Assembly: GCA_903903975.1 (NCBI GenBank)
Contig: CAIVAS010000260.1
Span: forward strand, 1-59,279
Source: an uncultured Burkholderiales bacterium
Lineage (GTDB): Bacteria; Pseudomonadota; Gammaproteobacteria; Burkholderiales; Burkholderiaceae_E
Length of the DNA stretch: 59,279 bases
Direction of reading: 5' to 3'
Position numbers and translations under genes: made by a program. This document shows, piece after piece, positions 23,956 to 33,560 of the stretch (position 1 is the first letter of the stretch; each line of letters starts with the position of its first letter). The notes below the pieces were generated by a model. It ran no database searches and was not told the origin of the DNA. It saw nothing but the letters and a program-made list of their open reading frames with translations.

Positions 23956-25140
23956 ATGCCGCTGTCCCGTCGCCTCGCACTGATTGGCCTGCTGATCCTG
24001 GTCTGTTTGCTGGGCATCCGATTCCTGGGCCCGACCCATCCGCGCACGGCGCCCCCTGCGCCGCTCACCGAAGGTGCGCTCGGAAAACTGGCGTTTCATG
24101 ACCCGGGCCTGTCGGCATCTGGCAAGCAGTCGTGCGCGAGCTGCCATGCCGAGACCGCCGGTCATGCGGCACCCAATACGCTGGCGGTGCAGCCGGGCGG
24201 CGCTGATCTGCTCAACCAGGGTCTGCGGGCCTCACAGCCGCTGCGCTATATCGCTACAAACACAGCGTTTCAATTCGACGCCGAAGGCAAAGCATCGGGC
24301 GGCTTTTTCTGGGACGGGCGCGCCGACTCGCTTGCCGAGCAGGCGGCTAGCCCCCTGCTTGGCGCCCGCGAAATGGCCAACCCTGACAAGGCATCGGTCG
24401 TTGGAAAAATCGCAACAGCCGCCTGGGCAGCCGATTTCAAGGCGGTCTACGGCAAGGACATCCTGAGCGACACCGATCGCGCTTTCGACAAGCTGACCCA
24501 GGCGCTGCAGGCGTTTCAGCGCGACGACATCGCCTTCAACGGCTTTTCGAGCAAATACGATTCGGTGCTTGCCGGCAAGGCCGAACTCAGCGCGCAGGAA
24601 GCCCGAGGCCTGGCGCTCTTTAACGACTCCACCAAAGGCAATTGCGCGGCCTGCCATCCTTCCGAAAAATCGGCTGACGGCAAGCCGCCACTCTTTACCG
24701 ACTTCAGCTACGACAACCTCGGTGTGCCGCGCAATCCGGAGATCGCGGCCAATCACGACCCGACCTACTTCGATCTCGGTCTGTGCGCCCGCCCCGACCT
24801 GAAAGCGCGCGAAGACCTGTGCGGTGCCTTTCGCGTGCCGTCACTGCGAAATGTCACCCTGCGCCAGGTCTACTTTCACAACGGCCGATACCGGTCGCTG
24901 AAAGAGGCACTGAATTTTTACGTGCAGCGAGATACCCATCCCGAACGCTGGTATCCGCGCAAGGCCGATGGCAGCGTCAACAAGTTCGACGACCTGCCCG
25001 CCAAATGGCATGCCAATGTCAATCGCAAGGAAGTTCCCTACGACCGCCAGCCTGGTCAGTCGCCAGGCCTCGACGAGCGCGAGATCGACGATCTGATCGC
25101 CTTTCTCGCAACCCTCGAAGACGGCTGGGATGCGCGGTAA
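23956..25140 (+). CDS. di-haem cytochrome c peroxidase (MauG/BCCP family)
   Basis: A 394-residue exported protein anchored by or processed at an N-terminal hydrophobic segment (7-24). Two covalent haem sites, C60-x-x-C63-H64 and C230-x-x-C233-H234, define the di-haem family. The 'FFWDGRADSL' motif at about 117-126 is characteristic. 'FRVPSLRNVTLRQVYFHNG' near 300 is the usual C-terminal-domain loop. Members reduce hydrogen peroxide with electrons from cytochrome c, or modify protein residues (MauG). No mau genes are near, so peroxidase is the simpler guess. The ATG at 23956 starts the signal segment. Convergent with the nitronate monooxygenase by 11 nt. Confidence 0.92.
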   Translation: MPLSRRLALIGLLILVCLLGIRFLGPTHPRTAPPAPLTEGALGKLAFHDPGLSASGKQSCASCHAETAGHAAPNTLAVQPGGADLLNQGLRASQPLRYIATNTAFQFDAEGKASGGFFWDGRADSLAEQAASPLLGAREMANPDKASVVGKIATAAWAADFKAVYGKDILSDTDRAFDKLTQALQAFQRDDIAFNGFSSKYDSVLAGKAELSAQEARGLALFNDSTKGNCAACHPSEKSADGKPPLFTDFSYDNLGVPRNPEIAANHDPTYFDLGLCARPDLKAREDLCGAFRVPSLRNVTLRQVYFHNGRYRSLKEALNFYVQRDTHPERWYPRKADGSVNKFDDLPAKWHANVNRKEVPYDRQPGQSPGLDEREIDDLIAFLATLEDGWDAR

Positions 25141-25151
25141 TGGGGTAAGGA

Positions 25152-26195
<1,044 letters not shown>

Positions 26196-26214
26196 TTAGT
26201 CCCGCTGGCGCGAT

Positions 26215-27090
26215 TCAGATCGGATAAAGCGCAAGTTGCTCGAGAAGCAGCTCGCTGATTCGTTGCGGCTGCTCGTCGCTTGAAAAATGTCCGACGCCAT
26301 CGAGCACCACGAATCGGAATGGCGCACTGACGAAATCGGCAGTGGACTGCGCGGCCGTTCTGCCAACGGTGGCATCGGCATCACCCCACACGAAGAGCGT
26401 GGGCACGCTGATCGCTCCCATGCTCACGCGCAGCTCATGCTGGGCGCGATACCAGGCGAGCGCTGCCTCGAGCGCAGCAGGCGTGCCGAGCACGGAGAGA
26501 TACATGTCGACAGCTGGCGCCGGCACACCAGATTCGGCCAGCCGCTCGCGAAGTCGCCGCGCGCCATCCTCGAGCAGCAGCCCAGCCGTGGCAGGGTCGA
26601 GAAAGGCGCGGTGATGACGGGAGCGATATTTCTGATCACCGTCAGGCGCCTGCAAAGCCCTCGCAAAGGCCGAAGGATGAGGACGCGACAGGATGGTGAG
26701 CGATGCGAGGCGATCGGGATGGCGATCGGCCACCCCCCAGGACACCTGCCCACCCCAGTCATGGCCCGCTAAATGAAAACGGCCTGCCTCATGGCCGCAG
26801 GCAGCCGCCAGATCGAGCACATCATCGACCAGCCGATCGAAGTGATAGTTGGACAAGTCGGCAGGGTCGGGGCGCGCGCCAGGCGAGTAGCCCCGCTGAT
26901 CGGGCGCGACGACCCAGTAGCCGGCCCGGGCGAGCACCGGAATCTGATCGCGCCAGGCGTGCCGCGATTGGGGATAGCCATGCAAAAGCACGACCAGATC
27001 GCCGTCTGCGGGTCCGGCGACCCAGGCATCGAAGACCAGGCCGCTTCGGGTGGCAATCTGCTGCAACATCGGCGTTTCGGAAACGCTCAT
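26215..27090 (-). CDS. alpha/beta hydrolase (epoxide-hydrolase/dehalogenase-like)
   Basis: A 291-residue alpha/beta hydrolase. The oxyanion motif is 'LLHGYPQSRHAWRDQIP', and '[15 protein letters not shown]' is the typical strand 5 region. The nucleophile elbow 'LAGHDWGGQVSW' carries Asp, as in epoxide hydrolases and haloalkane dehalogenases. The catalytic histidine is in 'LDGVGHFSSDEQP'. The N-terminal start is uncertain (ATG at 27090 or 27069), as neither has a strong ribosome site. It lies 53 nt after the MaoC gene and 82 nt before the nitronate monooxygenase. Substrate unknown. Confidence 0.88.
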   Translation of the reverse strand: MSVSETPMLQQIATRSGLVFDAWVAGPADGDLVVLLHGYPQSRHAWRDQIPVLARAGYWVVAPDQRGYSPGARPDPADLSNYHFDRLVDDVLDLAAACGHEAGRFHLAGHDWGGQVSWGVADRHPDRLASLTILSRPHPSAFARALQAPDGDQKYRSRHHRAFLDPATAGLLLEDGARRLRERLAESGVPAPAVDMYLSVLGTPAALEAALAWYRAQHELRVSMGAISVPTLFVWGDADATVGRTAAQSTADFVSAPFRFVVLDGVGHFSSDEQPQRISELLLEQLALYPI

Positions 27091-27143
27091 CGGGATCGCT
27101 CGCTCATATCGGGGCCAGCACCACGCCAGCCGTCAGCACCGCT

Positions 27144-27995
27144 TTACGCCGTCATCGACAAGTTGCCGAAATCCAGCACCGGATGACCGCCTGCGCCCAG
27201 GGTTCGGAATCGGAGCGTGCTGCCTTCTTTCCAGGCCTGGATCGTCAGCTCATCACCCGGCATCACCGGGCGCGTGAAGCGTGCCGACATCGACTTGAGC
27301 CGCTTGGGATCACCGCCGCAAAGCACCTTGATCAGCACCCGGCTGGTGATGCCATAGGTGCACATGCCATGCAGGATCGGTTTGTCGAAGCCGCCGCGAC
27401 GCGCAAATTCAGGGTCGCTGTGCAACGGATTGCGATCGCCGCTCAGGCGATAGAGCAATGCCTGGTCGGCACGCGTCGGACAGACCACCTGCAAGTCGGG
27501 CGCGCGCTGCGGCACAGGTGCCGGCCCAGCAGGACCCTTGTCACCGCCCCAGCCGCCTTCGCCGCGGATGAACACCGCGGAATTGGTCTCGACCAGCAGT
27601 TCGCCCGACGCGGCATCGACGACATCGGCAGTGGTGGTCACCAGCGCGCCCGATCCCTTGTCGAAAATCCCGGTGATCTTGCCGCTGACCCGGACTGTTC
27701 CCTGCAGCGGCAGCGGCTTGTGCAGGGTGAAGCCTTGCTCGGCATGCACGAGCTTCGTGCGATCAATCGCACCCAGATCAGGACGCGCAGCCGCGCGCTG
27801 GGTCAGGACCACGCCATAGGCCGGCAGCATCACCAGCTCCTGGCCGGCCGAGTTTTCAGTGGTCAGATTCAGCTCACCGAACGGATCGGCCTGTCCTGCG
27901 CCGACGCCCAGCGCATAGAGCATCGCATCACGTGAGTCCCAGCTGACCTCCGAAGGTCCGGCCGTGCGGCCGACCGCATCCCTGTCGAGTCCCAT
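27144..27995 (-). CDS. MaoC-like double hot-dog dehydratase (enoyl-CoA hydratase 2 type)
   Basis: A 283-residue double hot-dog protein. The hydratase-2 motif is intact in the C-terminal half: 'YRLSGDRNPLHSDPEFA' then 'GFDKPILHGMCTYG', giving the catalytic Asp and His. The N-terminal half ('GRTAGPSEVSWDSRDAMLYALGVGAG') is the degenerate hot-dog of HSD17B4-like hydratases. It is expected to hydrate trans-2-enoyl-CoA to the R-3-hydroxyacyl-CoA. AGGAGC lies upstream of the ATG at 27995. It implies that a CoA thioester is an intermediate for this operon. Confidence 0.92.
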   Translation of the reverse strand: MGLDRDAVGRTAGPSEVSWDSRDAMLYALGVGAGQADPFGELNLTTENSAGQELVMLPAYGVVLTQRAAARPDLGAIDRTKLVHAEQGFTLHKPLPLQGTVRVSGKITGIFDKGSGALVTTTADVVDAASGELLVETNSAVFIRGEGGWGGDKGPAGPAPVPQRAPDLQVVCPTRADQALLYRLSGDRNPLHSDPEFARRGGFDKPILHGMCTYGITSRVLIKVLCGGDPKRLKSMSARFTRPVMPGDELTIQAWKEGSTLRFRTLGAGGHPVLDFGNLSMTA

Positions 27996-28055
27996 CTTTA
28001 TTGGCTCCTGTGATTCTGAAGTTGTTGGTAAATCGAAAACTCAATCATGCAGATT

Positions 28056-29288
28056 TCAATCATTCAAACGATTGGGCTCGACCAGCGCCGAATAGACCAG
28101 CGTGCGCAGTTCGCGACGGACCGGATAGGTGGACGAGCCCATCAGCTGAGTCATGAAGATCACCGCGATGTCCTCGACCGGGTCGATCCAGAAGGCGGTT
28201 GATGCTGCGCCTCCCCAATAAAATTCGCCGACGCTCGATGGCACCAGCGCTTTCACCGGATCGAAGACCACCGCAAACCCGAGACCGAATCCGACGCCGG
28301 CATTGGTTGCCTCCGAGAACATCGAGCGCGACATGCTGGAGAGATCAGCGCCACCCGGCAGCTGATTGGCCGTCATCATGCGCAGGGTGGCCGGCGAGAC
28401 GAGGTGATGACCTTTGTAGTGGCCACGATTGACCAGCATCTGGCAGAACTTCGCATAATCACCGATGGTCGAGACCAGTCCACCGCCGCCGGAATGGAAG
28501 ACCGGCGGCGTGAGATAGACGCTGGTCTGCGGATCGTCCTGCAGCTTCAGACCTGCTTCGGGCGTGGGCAGGTAGCAGGCAGCAAAGCGCGACCGCTGGT
28601 CTTCACGGACCTGGAAAGCGGTTTCGGTCATGCCCAGCGGATCGAGGATGCGCGCCTTCACGAAGGACTCGAAGGACTGCCCCGAAATCCGCTGCACCAG
28701 CACACCGAGCACATCGGTCGAGACCGAATAATTCCAGGCGTCGCCAGGCGAAAATTCAAGCGGCAATTTTGCCAGCGCATCGACAAAACCCGCCATGTCG
28801 AGCGGGCCCGCGCGGTCGGAAAGCACCTGCTTGCGATAGGCCGCATCCACATTGCTGCGAAACTGAAAGCCATAGGTGAGGCCGGAGGTATGGCGCAGCA
28901 GATCGACCATCTGCATCGGCCGCGACACCCGGGTCGTGATGTAAGGACCAATGCCGGCGCTGAAGACCGCCAGAGCTTTGAACTCCGGAATGAAGCGGCT
29001 GACCGGATCATCGAGCGCCACAAGGCCCTGCTCGACCAGCATCATGAACGCGAGGCTGGTGATCGGTTTGGTCATCGAATAGATGCGATAGACCGTCTCG
29101 GGAGTTACCGGAATGCCGCGCTCGAGATCGGCATGGCCGAGCACCATCTGATGAACCAGTTCGCCCTTGCGCAGGATCTGCAACTGCGCCCCGGGTAGCT
29201 TGCCGGACTTGACGTATTTGTCATCGATGAAGCGATCGATTCGCGCAAGACGGTCTCGGGCGAAGCCCTGGAGGGTAGATTGGGTCAT
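28056..29288 (-). CDS. serine beta-lactamase-like hydrolase (class C / EstB-type esterase)
   Basis: A 410-residue member of the beta-lactamase (class C-like) family. The catalytic S71-x-x-K74 is in 'YRIYSMTKPIT'. The Tyr motif is 'WNYSVSTDVLG', the YSV form found in EstB-type esterases rather than the YAN of AmpC. There is no signal peptide at the chosen start, which argues for a cytoplasmic esterase or lactonase rather than antibiotic resistance. The ATG at 29288 has AGGAG upstream. It lies 19 nt after the gamma-glutamyltransferase gene. The substrate is probably an ester or lactone made by neighbouring enzymes. Confidence 0.9.
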   Translation of the reverse strand: MTQSTLQGFARDRLARIDRFIDDKYVKSGKLPGAQLQILRKGELVHQMVLGHADLERGIPVTPETVYRIYSMTKPITSLAFMMLVEQGLVALDDPVSRFIPEFKALAVFSAGIGPYITTRVSRPMQMVDLLRHTSGLTYGFQFRSNVDAAYRKQVLSDRAGPLDMAGFVDALAKLPLEFSPGDAWNYSVSTDVLGVLVQRISGQSFESFVKARILDPLGMTETAFQVREDQRSRFAACYLPTPEAGLKLQDDPQTSVYLTPPVFHSGGGGLVSTIGDYAKFCQMLVNRGHYKGHHLVSPATLRMMTANQLPGGADLSSMSRSMFSEATNAGVGFGLGFAVVFDPVKALVPSSVGEFYWGGAASTAFWIDPVEDIAVIFMTQLMGSSTYPVRRELRTLVYSALVEPNRLND

Positions 29289-29307
29289 GAGGGTGGACTC
29301 CTGGATG

Positions 29308-30918
29308 TCAGATTGCCGCGGCCATGCCGTCACCGGCCGGATCGGCGCCACCGTCGAGCTTGCCCTCATTGATGCGAATGGCATGCACGAGCGGAAACAT
29401 ATGGCTGAAGGCGTGCCGCATCACTGCATAGCCCTTCGCCTCGAGTGCACGCTGCGTCGATCGCAGAATGCGGTTGGTCACTTCGATGGTGTCGGAGGTG
29501 GTGCAAAAGCGCGGCGCCTCCACCGCTTCCTGGGCATTCATGCCGAAGTCGACTGCATTGAGAATGGCCTGCAGATTGCCCATCGTGATCGTGGTGCCGC
29601 CAGGCGAGCCGACGATGAAAAACGGTTTGTCACCCTTGAAGACCATGGTCGGGGACATCGCCGAGAACCTTGCCTTGCCGGGAGCCAGCGAGCCTGCGCG
29701 GCCGGGGCGCGGATCAAAGACCATCATGCAGTTGTTGTACATGAAGCCCAGACCATCGGTGACCACGCCCGAACTGGAGCCAAGCGAATGGGTCAACGAC
29801 ACGCAGTTGCCCTTAGCGTCGGCCACGCAGATATGCGTGGTCTCCTTGCTTTCAGGGCCACCGGCATTCATGCGGGGCACGCGCGTCTTTTCGCCGCTGC
29901 GAATGCGAGCCGCCATGCGCGCGGCGTACTCCTTGGAGGTCAGGTCTGCCATCGGAATGTCGACAAAACGCGGATCACCCATGCGTTCGTCTTTATCGAC
30001 GGTCGCGATCTTCATCGCTTCGCTGATGGTCGCGATGTAGTCGGGCGAGTTGTGACCCATCGCAGTCAGATCAAAATTCTCCAGAATATTGAGCATCAGC
30101 ACGATCATCAGACCACCGCCAGGTGGCTGGTTGGTGGCCACGCGATAGCCACGATAGGTGGTCCACAGCGGGTCGACCGACTCGGTTGCACAGGCTGCCA
30201 GATCGGCCATGGTGATCAGTCCGCCATGGGCCTTCATATCGGCATCGATGCGACGGGCGATCTCGCCATGATAAAAATCGTCGACACCATGCTCGGCAAT
30301 CCGACGATAGGTGCGACCCATGTCGGGGTTGCGCAGCAGTTCGCCCACCTTGCGCGGCTGGCCATTCGGCGTGAGGTAGATCTTTGCTGAAGCCGCACAA
30401 TCGGTCAGCACCCTGATGCGCTCGATGCGACCTGACTGAGCCGGCTGCATCCAGAAACTGTGCACATGCGGGCGAATCGCAAAGCCTGTCTCGCAATACC
30501 CGATTGCCGGCTGGAGCATCTGTGCCAGCGTGCGGGTTCCGAAGCGGCGCAAGGCCTCATCGAAGGCCTTGATGGTGAGCGGCGTGGTCATCGACTGATA
30601 ACCGACCTCATTGACCGCTTCCTTGAGCACAAAACCGAAGCCGTCATCACATTCGCCGACGATCCGGTCCTGCCACATCTCGGGTCGGGTCGCCAGCGGC
30701 GCCCGGCCGTGAAAATCGATGAAGGTGTGCACACCCCGCTCGGGCAGATGGATGTGCATCGAACCGAACCCGGCCACCCCGCACATCTGCGGATCGACCG
30801 CGGTCTGCACCAGGGCCGCGCCGATGGCCGCGTCGATGACATTGCCGCCGGCGGCAAGAATGTCGAGGCCGGCTTCGACCGCCTCGGGCTGGGCCGCACT
30901 GACCATGGCTTGATGCAT
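29308..30918 (-). CDS. gamma-glutamyltransferase family Ntn hydrolase
   Basis: A 536-residue member of the gamma-glutamyltranspeptidase family, which self-cleaves before a Thr that becomes the nucleophile. That Thr is T360 in 'SKETTHICVADAKGN'. The later glycine-rich 'IVGSPGGTTI' helps form the oxyanion site. No signal peptide is visible: the protein starts directly at 'MHQAMVSAAQPEAVEAGLDIL', unlike periplasmic Ggt. A cytoplasmic acylase or amidase role in catabolism is as likely as glutathione turnover. GGAGG precedes the ATG. It begins 3 nt after the metallo-beta-lactamase gene. Confidence 0.9.
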   Translation of the reverse strand: MHQAMVSAAQPEAVEAGLDILAAGGNVIDAAIGAALVQTAVDPQMCGVAGFGSMHIHLPERGVHTFIDFHGRAPLATRPEMWQDRIVGECDDGFGFVLKEAVNEVGYQSMTTPLTIKAFDEALRRFGTRTLAQMLQPAIGYCETGFAIRPHVHSFWMQPAQSGRIERIRVLTDCAASAKIYLTPNGQPRKVGELLRNPDMGRTYRRIAEHGVDDFYHGEIARRIDADMKAHGGLITMADLAACATESVDPLWTTYRGYRVATNQPPGGGLMIVLMLNILENFDLTAMGHNSPDYIATISEAMKIATVDKDERMGDPRFVDIPMADLTSKEYAARMAARIRSGEKTRVPRMNAGGPESKETTHICVADAKGNCVSLTHSLGSSSGVVTDGLGFMYNNCMMVFDPRPGRAGSLAPGKARFSAMSPTMVFKGDKPFFIVGSPGGTTITMGNLQAILNAVDFGMNAQEAVEAPRFCTTSDTIEVTNRILRSTQRALEAKGYAVMRHAFSHMFPLVHAIRINEGKLDGGADPAGDGMAAAI

Positions 30919-30921
30919 TTT

Positions 30922-31776
30922 TCAGACCTCCAGACGAAAAGCGTCGCCGTCTTTGACGATATGACCCGCAGTGGCGCCTGCGAAATGGGTGCCAATGACC
31001 AGCGTGGGTGTACCGGCCAGCCTGCCGAACACCTCGCGACGCGTCTTCGTCGACTGCTCGGTGTCGTAATCGGCACTCGACGCCCAGGCCGGCCAGGCCA
31101 GCTGGCAGGGGTGATGGATGAAATCGCCGGTGATCAGGGCATTTTCGCCCTGCGAAGTGATAGCCACGCTGACATGCCCCGGCGTGTGCCCGACGGTCGG
31201 CACCAGCCGGACCTCATCGCAGATCTGGAACGAGGTATCGACCAGATCGACCAGGCCTGCATCGAAAACCGGCTTGACTGAATCATCGAAGATCGCCACC
31301 TGCTCGGGCACATCCCGCTTGCCCTGCCAGTAGCTGAATTCTGTGCTGGCCATGAGATAGCGCGCATTAGGAAAGGTCGGCACCCATTGACCGTCGACCC
31401 ACATGGTGTTCCAGCCGACATGATCGACATGCAGGTGGGTGCACAGGACCGTGTCGATTGACTCACGCGCGAAGCCGGCCTGCGCCAGGTCGCGCAGGAA
31501 AGACCCCTGCAGATTGTTCCAGGTCGGCACCGACCGATTCTGCTTGTCGTTGCCAAGACAGGTATCAACGATGATGCGCCGCGTTGGCGTCTGGATGACC
31601 AGGGCATGGATGCTCATCTTGAGCCGCCCTTCGTCGTCCATGAAGTGAGGCTTCATCCATTCAATCTCGCAGCACGCCTCGCGTGTTGCCTGCGGCAGGA
31701 TGAAGCGCGATCCGCCAACCGATTCGATTTCGAGGATCTTGGTGACGGTCACCGATCCGATGCGCCATGTCTGCAC
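30922..31776 (-). CDS. metallo-beta-lactamase fold hydrolase
   Basis: A 284-residue MBL-fold protein. The metal motif is H114-x-H116-x-D118-H119 in 'VLCTHLHVDHVGWN', with further ligands in 'VGHTPGHVSV' and 'ALITGDFIHHPCQL'. The size and the N-terminal 'WRIGSVTVTKI' resemble lactonase-like (AhlD/AttM) members, but quorum-signal lactonase activity is only one possibility. The start is a GTG at 31776, chosen because GAGGAG lies 7 nt upstream; the frame extends to 31965 without matching the family. It is first in the six-gene operon and divergent from the carboxymuconolactone decarboxylase-like gene. Confidence 0.9.
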   Translation of the reverse strand: MQTWRIGSVTVTKILEIESVGGSRFILPQATREACCEIEWMKPHFMDDEGRLKMSIHALVIQTPTRRIIVDTCLGNDKQNRSVPTWNNLQGSFLRDLAQAGFARESIDTVLCTHLHVDHVGWNTMWVDGQWVPTFPNARYLMASTEFSYWQGKRDVPEQVAIFDDSVKPVFDAGLVDLVDTSFQICDEVRLVPTVGHTPGHVSVAITSQGENALITGDFIHHPCQLAWPAWASSADYDTEQSTKTRREVFGRLAGTPTLVIGTHFAGATAGHIVKDGDAFRLEV

Positions 31777-31889
31777 GAGTGTCTCCTCGGGTTGGCAAAG
31801 CGAAAACCGTAACACAGCCGCGCACGCAGGACAGCCGACAGCAGGCAGAATGCGGATCGATAACTCGAACAATGACCCAAGGAGACACC

Positions 31890-32474
31890 ATGAGACTGAG
31901 AAGCCCCCGTATTGCGCCCGTCCCACAGAAGGACTGGACCGCCGAGCAGACCGCACTCGCCACACCGCTCATGACGCGCGGCCCGATCCTGAACATCTTT
32001 CGCACGCTGCTCGGTCATCCGGACGCACTGCGCGCCTTTCTGGGCTGGGCGAGCTATGTGCTGAGCAAGCGCAGCACCCTGCCCGCTCGCGAGCGGGAGA
32101 TCGTAGTGCTGCGAATCGGCTTTCTGTGCCGCTCGGGCTATGAATGGACACAACACTGTGAGATCGGCGAGCGCGCCGGACTCACCAAAGCCGAGATCAC
32201 CGCCATCAAGCAGGGTGCGCAGGCGCCCAACTGGCGCGCTCCCGAAGTCGCCCTGATCAAGGCCTGCGACGAATTACATGCCGATCAGTTCATCACGCCA
32301 GAGACCTGGCAGGAACTGTCTGCGCATTTCAATCCCAAACAGTGCATGGACGCGGTCTTCACCGCAGGCCAGTACACCCAGGTCTCGATGATTCTCAACA
32401 CCCTCGGCGTGCAGCTCGACGACGGCCAGACTCTCGACCCCGACCTGCGTGCCTATTTCGACGAAAAGAACTGA
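31890..32474 (+). CDS. carboxymuconolactone decarboxylase family protein (AhpD-like)
   Basis: A 194-residue alpha-helical CMD-family protein. The core 'PAREREIVVLRIGFLCRSGYEWTQHCEIGERAG' matches the family, but the second cysteine of the AhpD CxxC pair is missing: the cysteine is followed by Arg-Ser-Gly-Tyr. That argues against peroxidase activity and for a decarboxylase or other role. AAGGAGACACC just before the ATG at 31890 fixes the start. It is followed 10 nt later by an aldo/keto reductase. The shared 113-nt divergent region suggests coordinated control with the operon on the other strand. Confidence 0.9.
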   Translation: MRLRSPRIAPVPQKDWTAEQTALATPLMTRGPILNIFRTLLGHPDALRAFLGWASYVLSKRSTLPAREREIVVLRIGFLCRSGYEWTQHCEIGERAGLTKAEITAIKQGAQAPNWRAPEVALIKACDELHADQFITPETWQELSAHFNPKQCMDAVFTAGQYTQVSMILNTLGVQLDDGQTLDPDLRAYFDEKN

Positions 32475-32484
32475 GGCAAGTCTG

Positions 32485-33465
32485 ATGAAAACCCTGAAAC
32501 TCGGCCGCACCGGCCTCGACGTCTCGCGACTTTGCCTCGGATGCATGAGCTATGGCGCACCCGATCGCGGCCCCCACCCCTGGTCGATGGGTGAGGCCGA
32601 AAGCCGGCCGTTCATCAAGCGCGCGCTCGACCTGGGCATCAATTTTTTTGATACCGCCAATGTCTACTCGGCCGGGACCAGTGAGGAATATGTCGGACGC
32701 GCGCTGATCGACTATGCACGCCGCGAGGAAGTGGTCATCGCCACCAAAGTGAACGGTCGGATGCACAAGGGGCCTAATGGCGCCGGCCTGTCGCGCAAGG
32801 CGATCATGACCGAGATCGACGCCAGCCTGCGCCGCCTGGGCACCGACCATGTCGACCTCTACCAGATTCATCGCTGGGATGACGGCACCCCGATCGAAGA
32901 AACCCTCGAAGCGCTGCATGATGTGGTCAAGGCAGGCAAAGCCCGCTACATCGGTGCGTCATCGATGTACGCCTGGCAGTTCGCCAAGGCGCTGGCGATC
33001 TCGGAGCGCCACGGCTGGACGCGATTCGTGTCGATGCAGAATTTCGTGAATCTGCTGTACCGCGAAGAAGAGCGCGAAATGCTGCCGCTTTGCCGTGATC
33101 AGGGGATCGCTGTGATTCCGTGGAGCCCGCTGGCAAGAGGTCGACTGACGCGCCCGTGGGATCAGTCGACAGCGCGTCTGGAGACCGATGAATTCGGTCG
33201 CACCCTCTATGCGCGCACCGGCGATGCCGACCGCAAGGTGGCCGAAGCCGTTGGTGAGGTGGCACAGGCCCGCGGCGTGCCGCGCGCTCAGATTGCACTG
33301 GCCTGGGTGCTGCAGAAGTCCGAGGTCACCGCACCGATCGTCGGTGCGACGCGTCTCGAGCAACTCGACGATGCAGTGGCCGCCCTGTCGATCAGCCTCA
33401 CCAAAGAAGAAATCGATGCAATGGAAGCACCCTATGTGCCGCATGCGGTGACAGGTCACGCCTGA
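32485..33465 (+). CDS. aldo/keto reductase
   Basis: A 326-residue NADPH-dependent aldo/keto reductase of the AKR11-13-like branch. The catalytic tetrad is visible: D56 and Y61 ('NFFDTANVYSAGTSEEYVG'), K88 ('VVIATKVNG') and H129 ('LYQIHRWD'). The cofactor loop is 'IPWSPLARGRLTRPW' and the end is 'APIVGATRLEQLDDAVAAL'. It should reduce aldehydes or ketones in the cytoplasm. GAGGCAAG lies just upstream of the ATG at 32485. It ends at a strong double hairpin. Confidence 0.94.
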   Translation: MKTLKLGRTGLDVSRLCLGCMSYGAPDRGPHPWSMGEAESRPFIKRALDLGINFFDTANVYSAGTSEEYVGRALIDYARREEVVIATKVNGRMHKGPNGAGLSRKAIMTEIDASLRRLGTDHVDLYQIHRWDDGTPIEETLEALHDVVKAGKARYIGASSMYAWQFAKALAISERHGWTRFVSMQNFVNLLYREEEREMLPLCRDQGIAVIPWSPLARGRLTRPWDQSTARLETDEFGRTLYARTGDADRKVAEAVGEVAQARGVPRAQIALAWVLQKSEVTAPIVGATRLEQLDDAVAALSISLTKEEIDAMEAPYVPHAVTGHA

Positions 33466-33478
33466 GCGGATCGTCCGC

Positions 33479-33520
33479 AAAAAAACCGGGCCGATCGCAA
33501 GCTTGTTGCGATCGGCCCGG
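33479..33520 (-). terminator. intrinsic terminator (minus strand, probably bidirectional)
   Basis: A perfect 15-bp hairpin with arms at 33486-33500 and 33506-33520 and loop GCTTG. In the minus-strand transcript it is followed at once by a run of seven U (33485-33479), which makes a textbook terminator for the OmpA-family gene. The aldo/keto reductase converges on it from the other side and probably ends here too. Confidence 0.9.
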
Positions 33521-33531
33521 TTGGCGTGACA

Positions 33532-33549
33532 CCCGGGACGAGTCCCGGG
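33532..33549. terminator. secondary hairpin adjoining the main terminator
   Basis: CCCGGGAC and GTCCCGGG face each other at 33532-33549, folding into a 7-bp stem with a 4-nt loop (CGAG). It lies between the OmpA-family stop codon and the main terminator. It may help termination or protect the 3' end. Confidence 0.6.
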
Positions 33550-33560
33550 AACCGCTAAGG

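Noticed and set aside
28056-29288. Antibiotic-resistance beta-lactamase
   Set aside because: The SxxK motif is there, but the Tyr motif is YSV and there is no signal peptide, which fits EstB-type esterases rather than AmpC.
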